The notes beneath the pieces were generated by a model that was not told the origin of the DNA, ran no database searches, and worked only from the letters and a program-made list of their open reading frames with translations. Below are positions 1 through 8,090 of a stretch of 64,000 nt of DNA, piece by piece. Both the position numbers and the translations under genes were made by a program. Each line of letters starts with the position of its first letter. Position 1 is the first letter of the stretch. This DNA comes from Lentisphaerae bacterium ADurb.Bin242 (GTDB lineage Bacteria > Verrucomicrobiota > Lentisphaeria > Victivallales > UBA1829), in the NCBI GenBank assembly GCA_002069785.1, contig MWCA01000003.1, forward strand, positions 62,001-126,000. Reading direction: 5' to 3'.

Positions 1-22
1 AACTATTTTTTTAGTCAAGTTC

Positions 23-262
23 TTATTGAGTTAAATAATGAGTAATTGCTCGTAGTGTACAAGGATCATCCCAATATCCAGTATGACCTATATTTCCTGT
101 TTTTATTTGTATGATGTCTTGACGATAATATACTGGATATGATGGAAACCGTCCAAAAAGTATAACGGTGCCATTCATGAGTAGCACCGTTTCTCTGAAT
201 GGAACGTTTCTTTTTCTTTCCAACCAGCTGATGGGCGTGAGGATGGTGGAAACCATCGTCAT
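23..262 (-). CDS. Unrecognised ORF in AT-rich segment, possible C-terminal gene fragment
   Basis: A 79-codon minus-strand reading frame ending in TAA lies in a segment much richer in A+T than the rest of the window. Its last 55 or so codons read like a plausible protein end (NGTVILFGRFPSYP, then a Tyr/Ile-rich stretch and GHTGYWDDP). Its first 15 codons are merely antisense to the membrane-protein remnant at 216-320, so the true reading frame probably entered from elsewhere and is now cut. I do not recognise the family. It may be the 3' end of a gene displaced by recombination, or it may not be expressed at all. Confidence 0.25.
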   Translation of the reverse strand: MTMVSTILTPISWLERKRNVPFRETVLLMNGTVILFGRFPSYPVYYRQDIIQIKTGNIGHTGYWDDPCTLRAITHYLTQ

Positions 263-320
263 TTTCGTGATGGCGTTCTCGATCGTGCTGGTCAGTCAGG
301 TGGGCGCGGCGGCCTTCTAA
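216..320 (+). pseudogene. 3' remnant of a membrane-protein gene
   Basis: Read on the plus strand, this stretch encodes about 34 residues ending in TAA at 318-320. They form a hydrophobic helix (ETIVIFVMAFSIVLV) followed by SQVGAAAF, a typical end of an integral membrane protein. Base composition changes sharply just upstream, near 205-215, from A+T-rich to the G+C-rich style of the window, so the 5' part of the gene appears to have been replaced. An in-frame ATG at 177 would give a 47-codon ORF, but it lies in the A+T-rich part and has no convincing ribosome site. The family is not identified. The remnant lies upstream of uxaE, so a lost sugar-acid transporter is possible, but that is a guess. 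Confidence 0.3.
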
Positions 321-376
321 GATATCGCCGGCCATTCAAAGAGTCCGTGTTTCGCAGGCTTTTTTCAGTTTTTTTC

Positions 377-405
377 TTGAAATTGCCAACGTTGGCATGT
401 AAAGT
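377..405 (+). promoter_or_regulatory. Distal uxaE promoter with LacI-type operator in its spacer
   Basis: TTGAAA at 377-382 and TAAAGT at 400-405 are separated by 17 bp. The spacer contains TGCCAACGTTGGCA (384-397), a perfect 14-bp palindrome with the central CG typical of LacI-family operators. A repressor bound here would block RNA polymerase directly. The likely regulator is the LacI protein at 2068-3036, two genes downstream. Predicted transcription would start near 412, leaving a leader of about 165 nt before uxaE. Confidence 0.55.
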
Positions 406-500
406 ATCCCCAGGTACGGAATGAAAACGATGTTTTTCGATTGCGGATCGTGGGCAACCCTTTGCCCGGATATGATTTGTCGATAAAGTTCAGTCCGGCA

Positions 501-529
501 TTGGATTTTTGCTAACGATGGCATATATT
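501..529 (+). promoter_or_regulatory. Proximal uxaE promoter with second LacI-type operator
   Basis: TTGGAT (501-506), a 17-bp spacer and TATATT (524-529) form a second promoter closer to uxaE. The spacer holds TGCTAACGATGGCA (510-523), an imperfect copy of the palindrome at 384-397 with the same core. The two operator centres are 126 bp apart, twelve turns at 10.5 bp per turn, so both sites face the same side of the helix. That would suit a looped repressor. Confidence 0.5.
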
Positions 530-578
530 AATCTTATCATGGTAAATTCTGACGGCAACAAACAGAAGGAATGGAATT

Positions 579-2024
579 ATGCTGGACAAAACACCGGGAA
601 CCGTTTATAAAGCTTCGGTGAACGAAATCGACGGCGTGACAATCGCCATGGCGCGTGACGGCAAAGAGAAATTTCTGGTGCTGGACGGCAATGCCGCCAG
701 TCCGGTTTTTCAGGAATTCGAAGGCGAACTGCTGGCCGGCGGCCTGAAAAAAGCTCCGCTGAGCGCCGTCAATGCGGCGGCATTGCGCAGGCATTTTCCG
801 TGGACGGCCCCGGTTTCCCTGCGTAACCGCAAAACCACCATCGGCTGCGGCGACCGTCTCGGCCTGGCCAGCGCCGGCCATATCGCCGCGATCAAACAGT
901 ACCAGGCCACTCCAGTGCTGGCCCAGCAGTCGATGCGTGAACTCGATATGACCGGACGCACGTACCGCCAGGTGGTCGACGATGCGGTTTTCCTGGTCTA
1001 CCAGGTCGGTTACAGGGACGGTTACGGCGCGGACGGCGACCATCTGAAAAAGATCAAGGACATCGATGTGGCGCTGGCGGCGGGAATGCCGATGATCACG
1101 CTCGACCTGTCCGAAGTGATGCTGGCGGCCGCCGGCGGCTGGCCGCAGGCGCAAGTCGATGAAGCCTTTGCCGAACTTAACGCCGACACCCGGAAACAGC
1201 TGCTCGACTCCTATGCCGGTAAAAAAATCAGGCTCGGCGAAAGCGAAATCGAAATGGACGCCGACACTGTGCGCCGGTGTGCGATCATGTACCTCCAGGC
1301 GCTGGACTTCGCCAAAGAAGTCCATGAACACCTGAAAGCCAAACGCGGCGATCAATTCGACCTGGAAATCTCCATCGATGAAACCACCTCGCCGACGCTT
1401 CCCGCCCATCACTATTTCATCGCCGGAGAACTGAGGCGGCGCGGCGTGGAATTCACTTCGCTTGCCCCCCGTTTCATCGGGGAATTCCAGAAGGCGATCG
1501 ATTACATCGGCGACCTCGCTGAATTCGACCGCCAGTTCAAAGTCCATGCGGACATCGCCCGCAGCTGCTGCGGCTACAAAGTTTCGGTGCACTCCGGCAG
1601 CGACAAGTTTGCCGTGTACCCGACTATCGGCGCCATGACCGGAATGCGCCTGCACCTGAAAACCGCCGGCACCAGCTGGCTGGAAGCGGTCCGGGTGATT
1701 GCCGCCCATGACCCCGTCCTCTACCGCAAAATGCATAAAAAGGCGCTGGCGTCGTTCAACGACATGCTCAAGCTCTACCACATCACCGCGGACATCACCA
1801 GAATCGGCGACATCGACCGGATGGCGGATTCCGAACTTCCCGCGCTGATGGAAATGGCCGAGGCACGCCAGCTGCTGCACATCACCTACGGCCCGATTCT
1901 CCGCGACCCGGAAATCCGTCCGCTTTTCTTTGCGGCCATGCACCAATTCGAAGAGGAATACGGCGAAACCGTCCGCAAACATTTCGACAAGCACCTTTCG
2001 CTGCTCGGCGTGCCGAAAAAGTAA
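579..2024 (+). CDS. uxaE: Tagaturonate epimerase, UxaE family
   Basis: This 481-residue cytoplasmic protein resembles the UxaE family (tagaturonate/fructuronate epimerase), which interconverts D-tagaturonate and D-fructuronate so that galacturonate can enter the glucuronate branch of hexuronate catabolism. Recognisable segments are the central SIDETTSP (near residue 265) and the late SCCGYKVSVHSGSDKF stretch (near 328-343), both rich in potential metal and sugar ligands. Length matches the family. The ATG at 579 follows AGAAGGA with 7 nt spacing. A LacI regulator follows 43 bp downstream, and two LacI-type operators lie in the upstream promoters, so induction by a hexuronate or its derivative is likely. 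The family call rests on overall sequence recognition, not on a search. Confidence 0.78.
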   Translation: MLDKTPGTVYKASVNEIDGVTIAMARDGKEKFLVLDGNAASPVFQEFEGELLAGGLKKAPLSAVNAAALRRHFPWTAPVSLRNRKTTIGCGDRLGLASAGHIAAIKQYQATPVLAQQSMRELDMTGRTYRQVVDDAVFLVYQVGYRDGYGADGDHLKKIKDIDVALAAGMPMITLDLSEVMLAAAGGWPQAQVDEAFAELNADTRKQLLDSYAGKKIRLGESEIEMDADTVRRCAIMYLQALDFAKEVHEHLKAKRGDQFDLEISIDETTSPTLPAHHYFIAGELRRRGVEFTSLAPRFIGEFQKAIDYIGDLAEFDRQFKVHADIARSCCGYKVSVHSGSDKFAVYPTIGAMTGMRLHLKTAGTSWLEAVRVIAAHDPVLYRKMHKKALASFNDMLKLYHITADITRIGDIDRMADSELPALMEMAEARQLLHITYGPILRDPEIRPLFFAAMHQFEEEYGETVRKHFDKHLSLLGVPKK

Positions 2025-2067
2025 GTCCGGGAAACACCGTTTCCAGGGACGGCGCAACAGAACAACC

Positions 2068-3036
2068 ATGGAACAGATCACCCTCAAACGACTGGCTGAA
2101 CTTTCCGGGCTTTCGATCCGGACGGTCAGCCGCGTCCTGAAGGATCAGGCCCACGTCCATCCGGAAAAGCGCGAACTGATTTTGAAGCTCGCCCGGGAAC
2201 ACAACTACATTCCGAACATGGCGGCCCGGAATCTGCGCCTCAACCGCTCCAACTTCGTCGGAATTCTCTGCACGGACATCTCCCACGAGATCTTCATGCA
2301 GAAACTGCTGGACCTGGAAATCCGCCTCGAAGCTTGCGGCTACTACCCCGTGGTCGGGCGTTTTACGGGCAAAAGCGCCGGACTGGAAAAAGTCCTGACG
2401 CAATGGTCCGGGATTGCGGAATTCGTGGTCGTCACGATGTTCGTCGGGACGCGGATTCATCCTTCCATTCAGGAACAGTTCCGGCGGTTTCCGCTGACTC
2501 CCATTTACGTGGATCAGGACAGGGTGCTGGAGGACGGCCATACGCTGAACATCAATCGTGCGACCGGCATCCGGGATGCGATTTCCACCCTGATCGACGA
2601 GGGAAAGAAGAAGATTCTCCGCTGCGGCAATCTCGAATCCCGCGAGAAAGGTCTTCAGGAGGCTTTTGAAAAGACCCCTCCGGAAAGGCGTCCGGAACTG
2701 ATCCGGCTCACCGGGACCGGCACCTTCGAGAACGGCCGCAGCCTGGCGGGAAAGATTCTCGAATTCGGGGCGGACGCCGTTTTCTTCGACACCGACCGCA
2801 TGGCGCTCGGGTTCCTCAACTACGCCGCCGAACACGGTGTCAAAGTGCCGGAACGGATCGCGGTGATCGGGTTCGACGACGAGGCCGGCGGAAAGCTGGT
2901 CTATCCGTCCCTGAGCACGGTGGCACACCCGGTCGAGGAGTTGAACAAGGCAATCCTTTCCATCATTCAGGAGAAGCCGGAAAAGCCGGTCCATCAGGTT
3001 TTCCCGACCCGCTTCATCCGCCGTATGAGCTCCTGA
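2068..3036 (+). CDS. LacI-family transcriptional regulator, probable regulator of uxaE
   Basis: A 322-residue regulator. Residues 3-50 form the LacI helix-turn-helix and hinge (TLKRLAELSGLSIRTVSRVL, then a NYIPNMAARNL hinge). The rest is the periplasmic-binding-protein-like effector domain, ending with the usual IAVIGFDDE and PSLSTV segments. The reading frame is open back to 1930 inside uxaE, but the helix-turn-helix must be near the N-terminus, so ATG 2068 is the start. No strong Shine-Dalgarno lies close by, which suggests translation partly coupled to uxaE. It probably represses the two promoters with paired LacI boxes ahead of uxaE. Its stop is 14 bp from that of the convergent oxidoreductase gene. 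Confidence 0.85.
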   Translation: MEQITLKRLAELSGLSIRTVSRVLKDQAHVHPEKRELILKLAREHNYIPNMAARNLRLNRSNFVGILCTDISHEIFMQKLLDLEIRLEACGYYPVVGRFTGKSAGLEKVLTQWSGIAEFVVVTMFVGTRIHPSIQEQFRRFPLTPIYVDQDRVLEDGHTLNINRATGIRDAISTLIDEGKKKILRCGNLESREKGLQEAFEKTPPERRPELIRLTGTGTFENGRSLAGKILEFGADAVFFDTDRMALGFLNYAAEHGVKVPERIAVIGFDDEAGGKLVYPSLSTVAHPVEELNKAILSIIQEKPEKPVHQVFPTRFIRRMSS

Positions 3037-3050
3037 TCCCGCTTTTGTTT

Positions 3051-4136
3051 TCACGCCGGACGGGGCAGATGTTGAGGCATATTCCCTTCCCGTATGGAAC
3101 GGCCTCCGGCCAGCGCCGCCGCGACCGCATACCGGGCGTCCATGGAGGTCACGAACGGAACGGCGTCCGTCCGGACATACTCCAGGAAATTGCGGATGGT
3201 CTGGTCGTCCGCATCTTCCGCTGCCGATTTTTTCGGCGGCGGCGTTTCCTCCGTATAACATTCGGTTGCTCCGTGAAGATTGCTCCAGATGCGGAAGATG
3301 GTTTTGCCATAATTGTTCCCGGTGTTTTCGATGCGTCCCAGGGTGCCGATGATCGTGTAGTTGCGTTCTTCGTCCGGCGAAAAATGACATTGCAGATACA
3401 CCGCCTGAACCCTGTTGGCAAGCTGCATCAGGATCATGTTGTGGTCTTCCTGGAATTCGAGTTCGGGATGCCGGGCGGGATCGATGCGTCCGCTTTCATC
3501 GAAAGCGGAGCCGAATCCCATTCCGGACACCGTTTCCGAATAGGCTCCGCCGAGCCAGTGAATGGCGTCGATGTCGTGGGAGCCTTTGTGCAGAAGCAGT
3601 CCGTGGCTGAAACGCGGACTGGAATATCGGCGGAAATAGTCGTCGGAGCGATTGCCGCGTCCGACAAAATGGCGGCACCAGATGGTTTTCACCTCGCCGA
3701 TCACGCCCGAACCGATCCGTTCTTTCAGTCCGGAAAGAAATGCGAACTTGCGCAGGTTGTGTCCAATGAAAAGTTTGGTCCCGGTTTCTTTTGCGAGCTT
3801 GCACAACCGGTCGCAGCCTTCGAGCGTGGCGGCCATCGGTTTTTCCATGAACACGGCTTTTCCGGCTGTGAGGGCGTCCCATGCCATTGTTTCGTGAAAC
3901 GGAAGCGGAGTCGAGATCAGGACCGCGTCCAGTTCCCTTATCGCGAGCAAAGCGCGGTAATCCTCGAAAACCGCCGCGTCCGGAAACCGCTGTTTGAATT
4001 CACGCAATACTTTTTCGTCTATATCCGAACCGGCTGTGATGAAGATGCCGTTTTCCGGCCGGTGCGCGCGGAAGGCGTTCCGTCCGCGTCCGCCGCATCC
4101 GATGATTCCGAGTTTCAATGTTTTCATTCGAGTCAT
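3051..4136 (-). CDS. Gfo/Idh/MocA-family oxidoreductase (361 aa)
   Basis: An NAD(P)-dependent oxidoreductase of the Gfo/Idh/MocA family. The N-terminus is a Rossmann fold starting LKLGIIGCGGRGRNAF (residues 6-21), followed by the family signature EKPMA (near 93-98). The C-terminal two thirds is the alpha/beta substrate domain. Such enzymes oxidise or reduce sugars, inositols and sugar acids; the substrate cannot be read from sequence. It is the second gene of a minus-strand pair, starting 7 bp after the stop of the 299-residue relative, so the two are probably co-translated. ATG 4136 is kept because of that coupling; M4 at 4127 is an alternative. The AraC regulator at 5148 is the likely controller. 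Confidence 0.85.
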   Translation of the reverse strand: MTRMKTLKLGIIGCGGRGRNAFRAHRPENGIFITAGSDIDEKVLREFKQRFPDAAVFEDYRALLAIRELDAVLISTPLPFHETMAWDALTAGKAVFMEKPMAATLEGCDRLCKLAKETGTKLFIGHNLRKFAFLSGLKERIGSGVIGEVKTIWCRHFVGRGNRSDDYFRRYSSPRFSHGLLLHKGSHDIDAIHWLGGAYSETVSGMGFGSAFDESGRIDPARHPELEFQEDHNMILMQLANRVQAVYLQCHFSPDEERNYTIIGTLGRIENTGNNYGKTIFRIWSNLHGATECYTEETPPPKKSAAEDADDQTIRNFLEYVRTDAVPFVTSMDARYAVAAALAGGRSIREGNMPQHLPRPA

Positions 4137-4143
4137 TCTTTTT

Positions 4144-5043
4144 TCAAAAACAGACCGGTTCGGCGCGTCCGCTTTTCACGGACCGGTCCGCCGCCTCGAC
4201 CATAGCCATGATTTCAAGGGAGTCTTCGAGCGGGACCCCTTCGCTTTCGCCGCGGAAAAAGCGCACGCATTCCCGCAGAAGTTCGATGTAGAACCGGTGG
4301 CCCGGCACGCTGGCGAAAGGATGGTGCCCGCCGTCCGCCGCATGGAGAATTCCGCCGTATTCCCATATGTGGTGTATGAATTCGACCGCGCCGCGGCGTC
4401 CGTCCCGGTAAGCCACATGGCAGAGCGCGCCGCAAGAGTCGGGAATCATCGTGACAGAAGCCGCGCCGCGCCCCATCAGCCGTTCGAGGATTTCAAAACA
4501 ATGCACGGCATACCAGACGATGGATGACCCTGCCGGAGCCTCGCCGAGCGCGCCGTAGACGAAAGCCCCTTTCGGGTTCGGATGTTTCTCCGCCGCGGAG
4601 ACGATCCCGGGGTCGAAGCGGAGCGCGGAGGCAGTGAAGTACCGCAGGTGTTTTTCCCGGGCCAGCTCCATCATTTTGCGGGTATGCTCCATCGTGTCCG
4701 CAAACGGCTTGTCCAGATAAACCGGCTTGCCCAGTCCGGCGCATTTCCGGAAATATTCGAGGTGGGCGGAAGGATCATCCACAGTCAGCAGAATGACGTC
4801 GCAATCGGCGGCGGCCTCCTCAAAATCTTTTATGACCAGCACTCCTTGCGATTCCAGATATGTCTGCCGCTGGTCCATTCCTTCCTCGCTTTGAAACGGC
4901 GTCTTGAACCGCAGGCACCGCGTCACTTTCAGGCCGTCCACGCGATCCGCTTCCGGGACCGCCGGGTCCTGAAGCAGTTTCGTGAAATTCACCGCGTGCG
5001 ATGTATCCAGCCCGATCAGGGCGGCTTTCAGGTCTTTTTTCAT
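4144..5043 (-). CDS. Gfo/Idh/MocA-family oxidoreductase (299 aa)
   Basis: A shorter Gfo/Idh/MocA-type protein. It begins KAALIGLDTSHAVNF, a variant nucleotide-binding loop in which the usual GxGxxG is replaced by GLDTSH, and contains LDKPFAD (near residue 100) in place of the usual EKP motif. The changed loop means cofactor binding may be altered, though the conserved lysine-proline pair is kept. ATG 5043 has a strong AAGGAG 7 nt upstream. It is the first gene of the minus-strand pair driven from the divergent promoter region at 5059-5112. The partner gene at 3051-4136 probably acts on the same or a successive sugar intermediate. Confidence 0.8.
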   Translation of the reverse strand: MKKDLKAALIGLDTSHAVNFTKLLQDPAVPEADRVDGLKVTRCLRFKTPFQSEEGMDQRQTYLESQGVLVIKDFEEAAADCDVILLTVDDPSAHLEYFRKCAGLGKPVYLDKPFADTMEHTRKMMELAREKHLRYFTASALRFDPGIVSAAEKHPNPKGAFVYGALGEAPAGSSIVWYAVHCFEILERLMGRGAASVTMIPDSCGALCHVAYRDGRRGAVEFIHHIWEYGGILHAADGGHHPFASVPGHRFYIELLRECVRFFRGESEGVPLEDSLEIMAMVEAADRSVKSGRAEPVCF

Positions 5044-5058
5044 GAAAAACTCCTTCTT

Positions 5059-5086
5059 TTGATTTTCTTTCGGTGCGGTGTATATT
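5059..5086 (+). promoter_or_regulatory. Promoter of the AraC-family gene, sharing its -10 with the opposite promoter
   Basis: TTGATT (5059-5064), a 16-bp spacer and TATATT (5081-5086) face right toward the AraC gene. The -10 shares bases 5084-5086 with the minus-strand -10, so the two promoters cannot both be occupied. This favours switching by the AraC protein. Confidence 0.5.
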
Positions 5087-5112
5087 ATATAAGAGCAAAT
5101 CCAATCTGTAAA
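5084..5112 (-). promoter_or_regulatory. Promoter of the Gfo/Idh gene pair
   Basis: On the minus strand, TTTACA (complement of 5107-5112), a 17-bp spacer and TATAAT (complement of 5084-5089) make a near-consensus sigma-70-type promoter about 40 bp upstream of the gene starting at 5043. Its -10 overlaps the -10 of the opposite promoter. Confidence 0.6.
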
Positions 5113-5147
5113 TAGACAAAGTCTTCAATCCGGTGGACAAAACCTTT

Positions 5148-6026
5148 ATGAATGCGATTTTGAAACCCGATCTCTGCGGAACACGGATTCCCCATAAGCC
5201 GGACTTCACGATCGACCGTCCGCGCGATCCGCATGGAACGAATCTGATTTTCTCCTTTCGTTCACCGGGAATCATTTATACGAAAAACGGGCTTGAGACA
5301 GCCGCCGCCGGGGATTGCATGATCCACAGTGTAAATTTTTACCAGTATCACACGGGAATCCCGGGTGCGGAAAAAGGATACGAGAACGATTTCCTGCACG
5401 TCAGTCCGTCCGCCGTCGCGCCGCTGATGCGCAAGCTCGGACTGCCGTATGACACCCTTTTGCATACGGCATGCCCGGACATCCTGACCCCGTTCATTAT
5501 CGAACTCCAGGCGGAACTTCTCGCGGAGGACGCCTATACGGAAAAGATTCTGCTCAACCTTCTCGAACGGATGTTTCTCAACATTGCCCGCGGCCGGCGG
5601 ATTCTGGAAAAAAACCGGGCTGTCATTTCTTCCGCGGAACGGCGTTATTTTCAGGATTTCTGCCGGCTCCGGGAAGAGATTCTCCGGGATTTCCGGAAGG
5701 ATTTCACCCTGACGGCGCTGGCGCGGAAAGTTCATTTGAGCCCGGAACGTTTTGCGGTCCTGTACAAGAAGTTTTTCGATGCGACTCCGTATAATGAGCT
5801 GATCGAGGCCCGGATCGCCCACGCCCGGCGGCTGCTGACGGCCTCCTCCCTGGAAGTCAAGGAGATCGCTTCGCTCTGCTCCTGGAAGGACGTTCATTAT
5901 TTTGCGCGTATTTTTCGCCGGAAAACCGGTCTGACGCCCAGCGGATTCCGCAGCGGAACGAACCGGAAAGAAGAAAGTTCCTCCTCCTCTACCGTCCGCC
6001 GGAAGACCGGAAGGACAGTTTTTTGA
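5148..6026 (+). CDS. AraC-family transcriptional regulator
   Basis: A 292-residue regulator. Its C-terminal 100 residues contain the two AraC/XylS helix-turn-helix units (FTLTALARKVHLSPERFAVL, then VKEIASLCSWKDVHYFARIF followed by TGLTPSGFR). The N-terminal half is a sensor domain without a clear signature. The frame opens at GTG 5133, but ATG 5148 is preferred because GGTGGA lies 10 nt ahead of it and nothing suitable precedes the GTG. It is divergent to two Gfo/Idh genes with overlapping promoters and most likely activates them. The GH20-like gene downstream has its own promoter but may belong to the same regulon. Confidence 0.85.
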   Translation: MNAILKPDLCGTRIPHKPDFTIDRPRDPHGTNLIFSFRSPGIIYTKNGLETAAAGDCMIHSVNFYQYHTGIPGAEKGYENDFLHVSPSAVAPLMRKLGLPYDTLLHTACPDILTPFIIELQAELLAEDAYTEKILLNLLERMFLNIARGRRILEKNRAVISSAERRYFQDFCRLREEILRDFRKDFTLTALARKVHLSPERFAVLYKKFFDATPYNELIEARIAHARRLLTASSLEVKEIASLCSWKDVHYFARIFRRKTGLTPSGFRSGTNRKEESSSSSTVRRKTGRTVF

Positions 6027-6058
6027 ATGTTTTTGGAAAACGGGAGGTTCATTTCTCA

Positions 6059-6086
6059 TTGACTTGTTTGAAACGAGTGTTATTGT
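6059..6086 (+). promoter_or_regulatory. Promoter of the GH20-like gene
   Basis: TTGACT (6059-6064), a 16-bp spacer and TATTGT (6081-6086). Transcription would begin near 6093, downstream of the possible ATG at 6087. This argues that translation starts at ATG 6147 instead. Confidence 0.5.
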
Positions 6087-6146
6087 ATGGCGTGCTTCGT
6101 GTTCACAGTCAATCAACAATTCAACGGAAACCAATGGGACAATCCG

Positions 6147-7991
6147 ATGGACAAACACAATTTTGCCTTCCGCGCGGTACAGATGGATCTGGCGCGTCAG
6201 CCGGAAACCGTGGCCTTCATCAAAGAAAGAATCGATTTCATCCGCCGGTATGATTTCAATTATCTGGTTCTCTATCTGGAAGGACGAATCCGCACCCGTT
6301 CCTTCCACATGTTTCCCGAAAACGTGTCCTATTCGGAAGAGGAGATCCGGGACATTGTAGCCTATGCTCTCTCGAAGGGCGTTCAGGTCATTCCGGTGGT
6401 TTCCCTGTTCGGGCATGCGGAACACTTTCTGAATGTGCCCGGATTCGAATCGTACGGGGAGCTCCAGGGGAATACGCGCGGACGTTTCGGGACGCTCAAA
6501 CATGTTTTCTGTCCGTCGAACCCGGAAACACTGAAATTCCTGGAAACGTATGCCATGGAAGTGGCCGAACTCTTCCCCTGCGAATACTTTCACGCCGGGT
6601 TCGATGAAGCGTGGGACATCGGGTATTGCGAAGCCTGTAAAAAGCGCCTCGAAAAAGAAGGACAGAGCGGAATTTTCCTGTCTCACCTGAAAAACATTCA
6701 CAAGATCGTGACGAAAAAGCTTCATAAGACCATGATGATCTGGGACGATCTCTATGACATCTACCCGGACGCCCTGGAGAAAACGCCCCGCGACGTGATC
6801 CTCTGCGCCTGGCACTACGACACGCTGGTCGAACTTCCGTTCGGGCATGCGGGCGGTCCCCGTTCCGATCATTTCGCCCTCTACAACAAGCTCGGGTTCA
6901 AGGTGCTGTTCGCTCCCGCGACCTATTCGTTCCGGAATATTTCGTCGTTCACGGACTATGCCGTGTCCCGAAACACCTTCGGCGCCTTCCTGACATGCTG
7001 GGGCGACTCCAATCATATCACCTCCCTGCCGTCCACCGCCTACGCCGGCATGCTGTGGAGCCCGAAGTTTTCCGCGGAAGAGGCCACGCCGGAGGCCGCC
7101 ATCCGGGAGACCACCCGTCTCCGCAAGAAGGAAGAGACCGCGCTGGCGGAATACTTCCTCGCCAACGACTTTTTTGCACCTCCCGCAAATCCGAAAGCCT
7201 ATCTGCGGGGCGTTCTCAACCAGAGTGAGTTCAACCGCAGGCTGATGGTGGAGGCGGCTCTTGCCCTCTTTGAAAAATACGGGAAGAACGCGTCTCCATC
7301 CCTGAAAAAGATTCTCTTCAGCCTGGAGCGTGAAAAAGTCTATTTCGAACTGAGAAAAATCATCCCGGCGCTCTATGACCTCAAACACCGGTTCAGCATG
7401 TCTTCCGAATTGGAGGAAGTGAAAAAACAGGTTGCGCGCCTCAATGCTTTCAGCAAGGCGCTGGAGGAGGCGGAACGCCCCGACCGGATGAATCCCCGGA
7501 GGACGCTGGACGCCTTGGAGAAAATGGTGAAGGAACTGCCGCGGCGGCGTCCGTCCGGCTTCAACGCGTTTCTGTGCGTCCGGTATCCGCACGTGACCAC
7601 GGCCCTGCGGTTTTTCGTCCGGTATAAGAACGCCTCTTCCTGGCAGGGAATCGAAGCGAATTTCTTCGGCGACTCGAAACTGTGCGGAGAAACGCGGGTT
7701 CAGTATCCCTTTGAGATGACCGGAGAGCCGGAAGCCGTGCGCATCGATGATTTCGGGAAGCATGTCGGAGGCAGCATCATGTACCTTGAAATCGAGACGG
7801 CCGATTCCCGTTATGTGCCCTGCGGGATTGCGAACATCGAAGGACGGGTCAGCCGTCCGGAGGCGTTGCTTCAAGACGGACGCGACCTTGCCTTGTTCGG
7901 AGACGGCGAACAGCAGGCGTTCCGGAAGTTCAACGAACCCGAAACGGTGCATCTGCTGAGTTCCATGGAACTTCTCCTGAAGAAAATATAA
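6147..7991 (+). CDS. GH20-like glycoside hydrolase superfamily protein
   Basis: A 614-residue protein without signal peptide, so probably cytoplasmic. The first 350 residues read as a TIM barrel related to GH20 hexosaminidases: barrel strands (FNYLVLYLEGR, VQVIPVVSLFGHAEHF), then HAGFDEAWD with the acidic pair D153-E154 where GH20 enzymes carry their catalytic Asp-Glu (HFGGDE). A CEAC pair follows at once. The C-terminal half is mostly helical, with a beta-rich end. The N-terminal non-catalytic domain typical of GH20 is missing. ATG 6147 is chosen over 6087 because the promoter ends at 6086. It follows the AraC gene, which suggests a role in the same carbohydrate pathway. Hexosaminide specificity is inference. 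Confidence 0.65.
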   Translation: MDKHNFAFRAVQMDLARQPETVAFIKERIDFIRRYDFNYLVLYLEGRIRTRSFHMFPENVSYSEEEIRDIVAYALSKGVQVIPVVSLFGHAEHFLNVPGFESYGELQGNTRGRFGTLKHVFCPSNPETLKFLETYAMEVAELFPCEYFHAGFDEAWDIGYCEACKKRLEKEGQSGIFLSHLKNIHKIVTKKLHKTMMIWDDLYDIYPDALEKTPRDVILCAWHYDTLVELPFGHAGGPRSDHFALYNKLGFKVLFAPATYSFRNISSFTDYAVSRNTFGAFLTCWGDSNHITSLPSTAYAGMLWSPKFSAEEATPEAAIRETTRLRKKEETALAEYFLANDFFAPPANPKAYLRGVLNQSEFNRRLMVEAALALFEKYGKNASPSLKKILFSLEREKVYFELRKIIPALYDLKHRFSMSSELEEVKKQVARLNAFSKALEEAERPDRMNPRRTLDALEKMVKELPRRRPSGFNAFLCVRYPHVTTALRFFVRYKNASSWQGIEANFFGDSKLCGETRVQYPFEMTGEPEAVRIDDFGKHVGGSIMYLEIETADSRYVPCGIANIEGRVSRPEALLQDGRDLALFGDGEQQAFRKFNEPETVHLLSSMELLLKKI

Positions 7992-8002
7992 AACCCTTTC
8001 CG

Positions 8003-8035
8003 CCGGGGTGAAATATCGTTCATTTTCCACCCCGG
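8003..8035 (+). other. GC-rich hairpin after the GH20-like gene, possible weak terminator
   Basis: CCGGGGTG (8003-8010) pairs with CACCCCGG (8028-8035) across a 17-nt loop whose ends can extend the stem imperfectly. No T-run follows, so it is not a canonical Rho-independent terminator; it may protect the 3' end of the message. Confidence 0.35.
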
Positions 8036-8090
8036 ACGCTGGCATTCCGGCAAAAAAGAACTACATTACTGAAAAAAGCAGGAGAGGGGC

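Noticed and set aside
1930..2067. N-terminal extension of the LacI regulator into uxaE
   Set aside because: A LacI helix-turn-helix belongs at the very N-terminus, and the extension overlaps uxaE codons.
5262..8045. 927-codon minus-strand frame opposite the AraC and GH20-like genes
   Set aside because: It spans two well-supported genes on the other strand and shows composition typical of antisense translation.
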